From positions 1 through 64,000 of the forward strand of contig CAYYLL010000009.1 in assembly GCA_964472525.1 (NCBI GenBank): a stretch of 64,000 nt of DNA, given 5' to 3'. Both the position numbers and the translations under genes were made by a program. Numbering within the stretch: the stretch's first letter is position 1; every line of letters begins with the position of its first letter. The notes under the pieces were generated by a model. The model did no database searches. It had not been told where the DNA came from and saw only the letters and a list, made by a program, of their open reading frames with translations. Positions 18,587-25,928 of this stretch are shown in pieces. Source of the stretch: SZUA-37 sp964472525 (GTDB lineage Bacteria; Pseudomonadota; Gammaproteobacteria; UBA6429; Thiohalophilaceae).

Positions 18587-18615
18587 AAAAAAGGCCTACC
18601 TTGCGGTAAGCCTTT
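18587..18615 (-). terminator. Rho-independent terminator after tRNA-Glu
   Basis: On the minus strand AAAGGCTTACC, loop GCAA, GGTAGGCCTTT, then a run of T. The 11-bp stem contains one G-T pair and the loop is a GNRA tetraloop. It lies 19 bp beyond the CCA end of tRNA-Glu and closes the tRNA transcript, possibly also read-through from gltX-glnS. Confidence 0.85.
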
Positions 18616-18633
18616 GATATAACACCAGAATAA

Positions 18634-18710
18634 TGGCGTCCCCAAGGGGATTCGAACCCCTGTTGCCGCCGTGAAAGGGCGGTGTCCTAGGCCAACTAGA
18701 CGATGGGGAC
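18634..18710 (-). tRNA. tRNA-Glu (UUC)
   Basis: A full cloverleaf on the minus strand: acceptor GTCCCCA/TGGGGAC with encoded GCCA end, anticodon stem-loop CCGCCCTTTCACGGCGG with anticodon TTC, and T arm AGGGGTTCGAATCCCCT. It lies 102 bp after tRNA-Ala and is probably co-transcribed with it. Glutamyl-tRNA synthetase (gltX) is encoded 2 kb upstream on the same strand. Confidence 0.96.
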
Positions 18711-18812
18711 ACAGGGTAAAACACAACTCACTGAATAAACAATGCGTCGGTTGAATTTGTTAACAGTTGGTAGCCTAGATATGCCAACCCAAATTCGATT
18801 CCTTGCGGAAAC

Positions 18813-18888
18813 TGGTGGAGCTAGGCGGGATCGAACCGCCGACCTCTACACTGCCAGTGTAGCGCTCTCCCAGCTGAGCTATAGCCCC
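18813..18888 (-). tRNA. tRNA-Ala (GGC)
   Basis: 76-nt cloverleaf on the minus strand: acceptor GGGGCTA/TAGCTCC with encoded ACCA end, D arm TAGCTCAGCTGGGAGAGC, anticodon stem CTACA/TGTAG around loop CTGGCAG (anticodon GGC), and T arm GGCGGTTCGATCCCGCC. It reads GCC and GCU codons. Confidence 0.96.
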
Positions 18889-18903
18889 GCAAAAGAAGGG
18901 CGC

Positions 18904-18932
18904 ACTTTACGCGAGCCAAGGGGAACTGTCAA
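18904..18932 (-). promoter_or_regulatory. Promoter of the tRNA-Ala/tRNA-Glu unit with GC-rich discriminator
   Basis: On the minus strand a perfect -35 TTGACA, a 17-bp spacer and a -10 TAAAGT, followed by GCGCCC. It is placed to start transcription about 7-10 nt before tRNA-Ala. A GC-rich discriminator next to the -10 box is the known hallmark of stringently controlled stable-RNA promoters. It lies downstream of glnS, so the tRNAs need not depend on the synthetase operon. Confidence 0.7.
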
Positions 18933-18996
18933 GCAGATTTATTGGCTTTATTAGCGCATTATCAAACACTTAGCCGTTACCACTAAACTTTTTTAT

Positions 18997-20706
18997 TCAG
19001 GGCTTTTGTTCAATCTTTGCCCAGGTGTCCCTAAGGGTAACGGTACGGTTAAATACGGGTTTATTATCGGTATTTTCGCCCATGTTGGGAGCCGTATCTC
19101 GGCAAAAATAGCCCTCGCGCTCAAACTGGAAGCCGTCCCCTGCTGCTGCATTCGACAGGCTTGCTTCTACATACGCATTATTCAAGGTTTTAAGCGATTC
19201 TAGATTGATAAAATCCGTATAAGATGTACCTTCCCCTGCTGCATCCGGTGTTGGGTGGCTAAACAGGCGGTCGTATAAGCGCACTTCAGCTTTTAACGCA
19301 TGGCTAGCCGATACCCAGTGGATGACCCCTTTTACTTTACGGCCTTCTGGGTTTTTACCTAATGTTGCTGGGTCGTAACTACAGCGTAATTCGATAATTT
19401 CACCCTGCTCGTTTTTAATGACTTTTTCTGCCTTAATGACATAAGCGTTTCGCAGCCGCACTTCTGCACCTAATACGAGGCGTTTATATTTACGATTCGC
19501 TTCTTCTCTAAAGTCGGCACGATCAATATACAGCTCTTTTGAGAAATAGATGGTACGTGTCCCCATTTTTTCCTGTTGCGGATGATTGGGAGCTTGCAGT
19601 TCTTCGACTTTGCTTTGTTCGTAGTTTTCTAAAACCACTTTTACTGGATCAAGCACGGCCATTCTGCGTGGTGCATTTTCATTTAAGTCTTCCCGAATGG
19701 TATTTTCGAGTACGCCCATTTCAATGGTGTTATCTACTTTGGTGACGCCGATGCGGTCACAAAAATCACGAATGGACGCAGGGGTAAAACCACGGCGACG
19801 TAAACCGGCAATGGTCGGCATACGCGGGTCGTCCCAGCTTTGTACATGGCCGTTGGTAACCAGTTCGGTAAGTTTACGTTTACTGGTAATGGTGTACTCA
19901 AGGTTTAAACGCGAGAACTCAATTTGTTGAGGGTGGCAACCGATACTGATGTTATCTAAATACCAATCGTACAATGGTCGATGGTCTTCAAATTCCAAGG
20001 TACACAATGAATGAGTGATACCTTCAATTGCATCTGATATACAATGGGTAAAATCATACATAGGATAGATATTCCAACTATCCCCTGTTTGGTGATGAGT
20101 TAAACCTTTTCGTATCCGATAGATAGCGGGGTCACGTAAATTAATATTACCTGAGGCCATATCAATTTTTGCTCGTAGGGTGCAAGCACCATCGTCAAAT
20201 TCACCTGCACACATTTTTTGAAATAAATCCAGATTTTCTTCTACGCTGCGATCACGGTTTGGACTGTTCTTACCGGGTTTGGTTAACGAACCACGATACT
20301 CTCGCGTTTGTTCTGCATTTAAGTCGCACACATAGGCTTTGCCTGCTTTAATAAGCTCGACGGCATAGTCATGTAATTTTTCAAAATAGTCTGATGAAAA
20401 ATACAGGCGGTCTTGCCAGTCAAAACCTAACCATTTCACATCAGTTTTAATGGCTTCAACGTATTCGGCATCTTCTTTAGCGGGATTAGTATCATCAAAA
20501 CGTAAGTTGCAGGTGCCATTATAATCTTGTGCAATACCAAAATTTAAACAAATTGATTTTGCATGTCCAATGTGTAAATACCCATTGGGCTCGGGTGGGA
20601 AACGTGTTGCCACTTTACCGTTATTTTTATTATTACCAATGTCCGCATCAATAATATGACGAATAAAATTCTTTGGTTTTGAATGATTATTTTCTTCTGA
20701 ACTCAT
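18997..20706 (-). CDS. glnS: Glutaminyl-tRNA synthetase
   Basis: Charges tRNA-Gln with glutamine in the cytoplasm. Class I motifs: HIGH form PPEPNGYLHIGHAKS near residue 40 and the KMSKS variant ITSKRKL. The rest follows bacterial GlnRS (DDTNPAKEDAEYVEAIKTDV, and the beta-barrel anticodon domain from about 330). Start placed at the ATG at 20706 (MSSEENNHSK), preceded by AAAGG, 16 bp after the gltX stop; the frame extends 18 codons further into gltX but lacks support. 569 residues, normal length. Confidence 0.97.
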   Translation of the reverse strand: MSSEENNHSKPKNFIRHIIDADIGNNKNNGKVATRFPPEPNGYLHIGHAKSICLNFGIAQDYNGTCNLRFDDTNPAKEDAEYVEAIKTDVKWLGFDWQDRLYFSSDYFEKLHDYAVELIKAGKAYVCDLNAEQTREYRGSLTKPGKNSPNRDRSVEENLDLFQKMCAGEFDDGACTLRAKIDMASGNINLRDPAIYRIRKGLTHHQTGDSWNIYPMYDFTHCISDAIEGITHSLCTLEFEDHRPLYDWYLDNISIGCHPQQIEFSRLNLEYTITSKRKLTELVTNGHVQSWDDPRMPTIAGLRRRGFTPASIRDFCDRIGVTKVDNTIEMGVLENTIREDLNENAPRRMAVLDPVKVVLENYEQSKVEELQAPNHPQQEKMGTRTIYFSKELYIDRADFREEANRKYKRLVLGAEVRLRNAYVIKAEKVIKNEQGEIIELRCSYDPATLGKNPEGRKVKGVIHWVSASHALKAEVRLYDRLFSHPTPDAAGEGTSYTDFINLESLKTLNNAYVEASLSNAAAGDGFQFEREGYFCRDTAPNMGENTDNKPVFNRTVTLRDTWAKIEQKP

Positions 20707-20722
20707 TGATAAAAACCTTTTC

Positions 20723-22138
20723 TTATTCTTGTTTGCTTTGACGTTGCTCAATAAATTCAAGCGCCATATTAATGCGAGCTATGCAACGTTCTTTGCCTAT
20801 TAAATAAGCGGTTAAATTAATATCGGGTGAATTCCCCTGCCCGCAGATGGCAACCCGTAACGGCATACCTATTTTACCCATTTTAACATCAAGCTGCTCT
20901 GCCACTTTATTTATTTGAGCATGAATAGCATCCGCAGACCATTCAGCCATGTCTTCAAATACCATTAACATGGCTTTTAATGGTTCAGCCGCAACCGGGC
21001 GTAAATGTTTTTTAGCGGCGACAGCTTCAAACTCGGTAAAATCTTTAAAGAAAAACAAACTGCCTTCGGCCATTTCGACTAATGTTTTAGCACGGTCTTG
21101 CTGCGCCAGAATAACACCGTGCAAGTTAGCTTGCTGGGTCGGATCGACTCCCAATTTTTCTAAATGTGCATTTAAATATTGTGCAATATGCTCAACATTA
21201 CTTTCTTTAATATATTGCTGATTCAACCATAATAATTTATCGACACTGTAGGTTGATGCCGATTTATTCACATCGGCCAAATCAAATTTTTCGATCATTT
21301 CATCTATCGAAAATATTTCCTGATCACCATGCGACCAACCCAAACGGACTAAATAATTTAGCAGAGCTTCAGGTAAATAACCTTCATCATGATATTGCAT
21401 AACGCTAACAGCGCCGTGTCGTTTTGATAGCCGTTTACCGTCTTCACCCAATATCATCGGCACATGCGCATACTTAGGTGGCTCGACACCCAATACTTTT
21501 AGGATATTCATTTGCCGTGGCGTATTATTAAGGTGGTCGTCGCCACGAATAACATGATTAATTTTCATGTCCATATCATCCACCACAACGGTTAAGTTAT
21601 AAGTGGGTGTGCCATCGGAACGGGCAATGATTAAATCATCAAGTTCACTGTTTTGGAAAACGACTTTGCCACGAATCAAATCGTCGACAACAACTGAGCC
21701 TTCGATAGGATTTTTAAAACGGATAACCGGTTCTACACCTTCAAGCGGTTGTTCACAATGACGACAACGCCCATCGTAACGAGGCTTTTGCTTGGCTTGC
21801 ATTTGCATTTCGCGCATTGCTTCAAGTTCTTCTTTCGAGCAATAGCAATAATAGGCATCACCCTGATCGAGTAATTGTTGAATAATTTCTTTATAGCGAT
21901 CAAAACGATCCGTTTGATATAAAGGGCCTTCGTCGTAATCCAGCCCCATCCAGGCCATGCCTTCTAAAATTGCATTCACGGACGCTTCGGTTGAACGTTC
22001 CCGGTCGGTATCTTCTATTCGTAATACAAATTGGCCGCCGTGTTTGCGGGCATAAAGCCAAGAAAAAAGGGCTGTTCGTGCGCCACCAATGTGCAGGTAG
22101 CCGGTTGGGCTTGGCGCAAAGCGCGTCCGTATCGTCAT
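20723..22138 (-). CDS. gltX: Glutamyl-tRNA synthetase
   Basis: 471 residues. Class I motifs FAPSPTGYLHIGGART and KRLSKRHGA. A zinc-binding insert is visible (YCYCSKEELEAM ... CRHCEQPLEG) as in the GltX1 type of proteobacteria. Located directly upstream of glnS, forming a synthetase pair. It charges tRNA-Glu; one tRNA-Glu gene lies 2 kb downstream. Confidence 0.97.
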   Translation of the reverse strand: MTIRTRFAPSPTGYLHIGGARTALFSWLYARKHGGQFVLRIEDTDRERSTEASVNAILEGMAWMGLDYDEGPLYQTDRFDRYKEIIQQLLDQGDAYYCYCSKEELEAMREMQMQAKQKPRYDGRCRHCEQPLEGVEPVIRFKNPIEGSVVVDDLIRGKVVFQNSELDDLIIARSDGTPTYNLTVVVDDMDMKINHVIRGDDHLNNTPRQMNILKVLGVEPPKYAHVPMILGEDGKRLSKRHGAVSVMQYHDEGYLPEALLNYLVRLGWSHGDQEIFSIDEMIEKFDLADVNKSASTYSVDKLLWLNQQYIKESNVEHIAQYLNAHLEKLGVDPTQQANLHGVILAQQDRAKTLVEMAEGSLFFFKDFTEFEAVAAKKHLRPVAAEPLKAMLMVFEDMAEWSADAIHAQINKVAEQLDVKMGKIGMPLRVAICGQGNSPDINLTAYLIGKERCIARINMALEFIEQRQSKQE

Positions 22139-22257
22139 ATCAACATCTCATGAAGTAAAGTACAGGAATTACAGAATTTCGCTATTGTACCCTGCCTAGG
22201 CAACAAGGCAAGGGAATAGGCCAAAGGAAATAGGCAAGATGCTTCGCACCTAAATTT

Positions 22258-22551
22258 TTAATTTAAACGTATTCTTAAATGTTTAATTTCATCTAATAAA
22301 TCCAAAGCCAATGCAACACCTGCAAGATTAATCTCAAGATCACGTTGTAAGCGCATAGCAGTACGAACACGCTGCAAACTAGTAACAGAAAATCGCCAAT
22401 TGAGCTGCTCTGATCCGATGGGTTCCAATGCCCCATAATCTACTAATTCAATGATCCAATCGGCTGAACTTGAACATGCTTTGCAAAGATCGTTTAATGT
22501 CAATTCTGTTTGTTCGTCCAATAAAGTGCCTGTAAGAATCTTATCTTTCAT
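22258..22551 (-). CDS. cbpM: Chaperone modulator CbpM
   Basis: 97 residues, MerR-like helical protein (LTLNDLCKACSSSADWIIELVDYGAL, then RVRTAMRLQRDLEINLAGVALALDLLDEI). This matches CbpM, which binds and inhibits the J domain of CbpA. Its start overlaps the stop of cbpA by one base, the standard cbpA-cbpM arrangement. Confidence 0.88.
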   Translation of the reverse strand: MKDKILTGTLLDEQTELTLNDLCKACSSSADWIIELVDYGALEPIGSEQLNWRFSVTSLQRVRTAMRLQRDLEINLAGVALALDLLDEIKHLRIRLN

Positions 22552-23504
22552 TATTCCACTCCCATGTTGCTACGTGGGTTATAAGCAAGCTCTTGTTGCA
22601 TCTTTTTATAAAGTGCTTTGGCCTTGTCATTATCTGCGGCAGGCAAAGTAATAATAGGCACAACATATAAATTACCCGGTATTTTACCCGGAATACCCTG
22701 CCCTTTTAAGCGTAATTTACGTCCATTTATTGTACCGGCTGCAATTTTAAGATCAACCACCGAGCCATTGGGTGTGGGTACTTTAACCGTTGCCCCTAGG
22801 GCTGCTTCCCATGGTGCCAGAGGCAGGTCTAAATAAACATCTCGTCCATCAACTTTATAGATACTATGGGTGTTAAATTCGATTTCTAAGTACAAATCAC
22901 CGGCAGGCCCATTGCCCATCCCCACCGAACCCTGACCAGACAATCGAATACGCTGTCCCTGTTTTACACCTTTTGGAATTTTCACCTTTAAGGTACGTTG
23001 ACGATTAACTACATGGCCTGTTTTATCCAATTCTGGTGCTTGCAAAGTAATGCTACGTGTTGCACCTTTATAAGCATCTTCCAGATCAATCAGCACTTTA
23101 GCATGATGGTCTTCGCCTCGTGAACGAAAGCCCCCCTGCCTAGCTTGCGACGAATTAAACCCGCCACGACCAAATAGAGATTCGAAAAAGTCACTGTATG
23201 CCGAGGCATCACCAGCGGTATAACCGCCACCATTGAACTCAAACCCAGCGTCCCAGTCAGGCGGAGGATTAAAGTCCTGACCAGCCTTCCAATTCGCACC
23301 GAGTTGATCATAGGCCGCTCTTTTTTCTGGATCTTTAAGCGCTTCATAAGCCTCGCCGACCTCTTTAAAACGCTGTTCTGCATCGGCTTCTTTGCTGACA
23401 TCAGGGTGATACTTACGTGCCAATTTACGATAGGCACGTTTGATTTCGTCCTGACTGGCATCTCGTTTAATGCCCATTATTTTATAATAATCTTGAAAGT
23501 CCAT
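22551..23504 (-). CDS. cbpA: DnaJ-like co-chaperone CbpA
   Basis: J domain at the N-terminus (DFQDYYKIMGIKRDASQDEI, with the YHPD motif), a Gly/Phe-rich linker (about 80-130), then two C-terminal substrate-binding beta domains (VLIDLEDAYKGATRSITL...). No zinc-finger repeats CxxCxGxG, which separates CbpA from DnaJ. Start chosen at the ATG at 23504 (MDFQDYYKIMG), preceded by GGGGC; a TTG six codons earlier opens the frame. Stimulates DnaK. Confidence 0.93.
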   Translation of the reverse strand: MDFQDYYKIMGIKRDASQDEIKRAYRKLARKYHPDVSKEADAEQRFKEVGEAYEALKDPEKRAAYDQLGANWKAGQDFNPPPDWDAGFEFNGGGYTAGDASAYSDFFESLFGRGGFNSSQARQGGFRSRGEDHHAKVLIDLEDAYKGATRSITLQAPELDKTGHVVNRQRTLKVKIPKGVKQGQRIRLSGQGSVGMGNGPAGDLYLEIEFNTHSIYKVDGRDVYLDLPLAPWEAALGATVKVPTPNGSVVDLKIAAGTINGRKLRLKGQGIPGKIPGNLYVVPIITLPAADNDKAKALYKKMQQELAYNPRSNMGVE

Positions 23505-23617
23505 ATGCGCCCCATCGAACAATTAAATTTTTTGTATCATCGGTATTTTATGTCACTACTCAAAGTATTAAATGAATAGTTACTTAATTTATCTGGTTAC
23601 TTATACACTCTTTATCA

Positions 23618-24112
23618 AGTCTTGGTGTGTAAAAACTTACAGGTATAGAATTTCGAGGGGGAGACGGCGAGAAAAAGATCATAAGTAACCTGAAGTCGGG
23701 ATAAGGAAATCTACATTGGTAAACTGTAAAGCCCATCTTTATTATTTATGTAGCCTGGATATAGCGCAGCGAAATCCGGGAGTATTAATGCATTATTTCC
23801 CGGATTACATTTCATTTCATCCAGGCTACTAACTGGATTCCCGCTAAATGCATGCGGGAATGACGAGCATTTCTTATCCCGATCTCAGGTTTAAGTACCC
23901 GTAATAAAAAGAAACGGGTATGAAATTCTGGGGGAATCGGCGAGAAAAAAATCATAAGTGCCCGTAATGAAAAGAAACGGGTATGAAATTCTGGGGGAAT
24001 CGGCGAGAAAAAAATCATAAGTACCCGTAATGAAAAGAAACGGGTACTAAAAAAGATCATAAGTGCCAGTAATAAACAAATTCGACATATATCGAATTTT
24101 TTAAACTGGCAC
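23618..24112. repeat. 63-bp tandem repeat array with hairpin units
   Basis: Units begin agt at 23618 (degenerate), 23684 (split by the MITE, resuming at 23897), 23957, 24020 and 24062 (diverged, shortened). The spacing of the well-conserved units is exactly 63 bp. Each has a hairpin ACCCGT...ACGGGT followed by gaaattctgggggaatcggc and an A-run. The last unit has a changed but compensated hairpin GTGCCAGT...ACTGGCAC with an inner AAATTCGA/TCGAATTT stem. Function unknown. Confidence 0.85.
23687..23891. mobile_element. MITE-like palindromic element with 5-bp target duplication
   Basis: 205 bp with 19-bp terminal inverted repeats (AACCTGAAGTCGGGATAAG against AACCTGAGATCGGGATAAG, two mismatches), flanked by direct repeats TAAGT (23682-23686 and 23892-23896). 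Inside are nested palindromes: GTAGCCTGGAT/ATCCAGGCTAC (23750-23829) with AATCCGGGA/TCCCGGATT within, and ATTCCCGC/GCGGGAAT (23837-23861). Removing the element and one TAAGT restores a tandem unit identical at the junction to its neighbours, which shows insertion. It has no coding capacity, so it would need a transposase from elsewhere. Confidence 0.75.
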
Positions 24113-24318
24113 TAAAAAAATACCCCACCTAGGGGGCGGGGCAAGGGTGTGTTGCGCATCGCTGCGCAGGGGAGGAAGAATAACTAACCTAACCAAAAAA
24201 TTACTACATTGTTCGTTAATAAAGTTATCGGCAACCATACCACTAACTTTAGAAAATTTTACATTATTTTTTATATTTCTAAGTTATTGTTTCCATGAGG
24301 TATTTCACTAAATAGAGC

Positions 24319-24347
24319 TTAACAATAACAATTAAATACGTTATAAT
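24319..24347 (+). promoter_or_regulatory. Sigma-70 promoter of nhaD
   Basis: TTAACA, 17-bp spacer, perfect TATAAT, about 100 bp upstream of the nhaD ATG. A small inverted repeat GCCGC...GCGGC (about 24350-24371) lies at the start of the predicted transcript. Confidence 0.6.
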
Positions 24348-24449
24348 GAGCCGCTTATATATCAATGCGGCCTAAAAGTGATACTTTCAAGTCCTAAATC
24401 AAGCACAACACAGCAACCATCCTTTTATTTTCGACCAAGAGCATAAAAA

Positions 24450-25895
24450 ATGAAGTATTTCACTCGACTTTTTAGTATTTTAGCCATCACACTCATTCCC
24501 TTTGCAACTTACGCCGCTAACGCACATGAAACAAGTAGCACCTTAGATTTAACCGCCAGTTGGGTTGGTATCACTTCATTAATTGTTTTTGTATTTGCTT
24601 ATATGTTAGTTATTGGTGAAGAATTTCTGCATTTACGCAAATCCAAACCCGTGATTATTGCTGCCGGCATTATCTGGACCTTGGTGGGCATTGCCTACAC
24701 CCTCCACGGTGACCACCACACTGCGGCTGAAGCTATTCGACATAACTTACTCGAATTTGCCGAGTTAATGTTATTTTTATTAGCCGCGATGACTTATATC
24801 AATACTATGGAAGAACGCGGTGTGTTTGAAGCACTGCGTGGTTGGCTGGTGTCACGCGAGTTTTCTTTAAGACAAATATTCTGGATAACCGGCTTACTGG
24901 CCTTCTTTATTTCTCCCTTGGCAGACAACTTAACAACAGCATTATTAATGGGTGCGGTTGTACTGGCGGTTGGTCGAGGCAATTCAGCTTTTATTGTTGT
25001 GGGTTGTATTAATATCGTGGTGGCAGCCAATGCAGGGGGTGCCTTTAGCCCATTCGGTGACATTACAACGCTGATGGTCTGGCAAAAAGGCATGGTACAT
25101 TTTAATCAATTCTTTAGTTTATTTATTCCTGCTGCTGTTAACTGGTTTATTCCTGCAATGATTATGTCGTTCACTGTTTCAAAAGACACTCCCGAAGCAG
25201 TCACTGAAAAACCAGTTGTAAAAAAAGGTGGCTATGTTGTTATTGGGCTGTTTATTTTAACCATTAGTTTAGCGGTTTCCGCTCATAATTTTATACACTT
25301 ACCGCCTGTTCTAGGAATGATGACCGGCTTGGGAATTTTAAAGTTTTATGGCTTTTATCTGCGTCGTATTGGACACCTGCACCGCATGCCTCAAACACAT
25401 ATGGAAGATGCCAGTGTTGACCTGGCCACCCAGGCACAACAATCTGAAAATGACACGGACACTAACTTTGATATATTCACTCAACTTGCTCGTGCAGAGT
25501 GGGATACATTAATGTTTTTCTACGGTGTAGTACTGGCGGTGGGTGGTTTAGGCACTATTGGTTATCTGGCCATTACTTCTCAACTGATGTACGTTGGCCT
25601 AGGCGCAACATGGGCCAACATTTTAGTCGGTGTATTATCGTCCATTGTGGATAATATCCCGGTAATGTATGCGGTTCTAACCATGAACCCGGAAATGAAT
25701 ACGGCACAATGGTTATTGGTCACGTTAACGGCCGGCGTGGGTGGTTCGCTGCTATCCATTGGTTCTGCCGCAGGCGTTGCATTAATGGGTCAAGCACGCG
25801 GCATGTATACATTTTTTTCTCATCTTAAATGGACTTGGGCCATTGCACTGGGCTATGCGATTAGTATCTGGGTGCATTTACTGATTAATAGCTAA
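24450..25895 (+). CDS. nhaD: Na+/H+ antiporter NhaD
   Basis: 481 residues, polytopic inner-membrane protein with a cleavable-looking hydrophobic N-terminus ending TYAANA. NhaD-type signatures: FFISPLADNLTTALLMGAVV, NAGGAFSPFGDITTLMVWQKG and SSIVDNIPVMYAVLTMNP. Exports sodium in exchange for protons, typical of marine or alkaliphilic gammaproteobacteria. Stands alone with its own promoter; the next gene is convergent, 33 bp away. Confidence 0.94.
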   Translation: MKYFTRLFSILAITLIPFATYAANAHETSSTLDLTASWVGITSLIVFVFAYMLVIGEEFLHLRKSKPVIIAAGIIWTLVGIAYTLHGDHHTAAEAIRHNLLEFAELMLFLLAAMTYINTMEERGVFEALRGWLVSREFSLRQIFWITGLLAFFISPLADNLTTALLMGAVVLAVGRGNSAFIVVGCINIVVAANAGGAFSPFGDITTLMVWQKGMVHFNQFFSLFIPAAVNWFIPAMIMSFTVSKDTPEAVTEKPVVKKGGYVVIGLFILTISLAVSAHNFIHLPPVLGMMTGLGILKFYGFYLRRIGHLHRMPQTHMEDASVDLATQAQQSENDTDTNFDIFTQLARAEWDTLMFFYGVVLAVGGLGTIGYLAITSQLMYVGLGATWANILVGVLSSIVDNIPVMYAVLTMNPEMNTAQWLLVTLTAGVGGSLLSIGSAAGVALMGQARGMYTFFSHLKWTWAIALGYAISIWVHLLINS

Positions 25896-25928
25896 TCCAG
25901 ATTTATGTTTAACTTATAGCGAGGTATT

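Larger units (their letters stand above)
23505..24449. other. Repeat-rich intergenic region
   Basis: 945 bp between divergent cbpA and nhaD without a credible gene. It contains a 63-bp tandem array, an inserted MITE-like palindrome, a GC-rich hairpin region at about 24122-24170 (CCCC...GGGG and TTGCGCATCGCTGCGCA) and the nhaD promoter. The 82-codon minus-strand frame at 23812-24060 is just the tandem repeat read as protein. Confidence 0.9.

Noticed and set aside
23812..24060. 82-codon minus-strand reading frame with repeated MIFFSPIPPEFHTRFFSLR-like segments
   Set aside because: It is the 63-bp tandem DNA repeat read in a frame that stays open because 63 is a multiple of three. No start signal and no family resemblance.
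23618..24112. Tandem hairpin units considered as a CRISPR array
   Set aside because: Units are contiguous repeats of 63 bp without distinct unique spacers, and no cas genes are present in the window.
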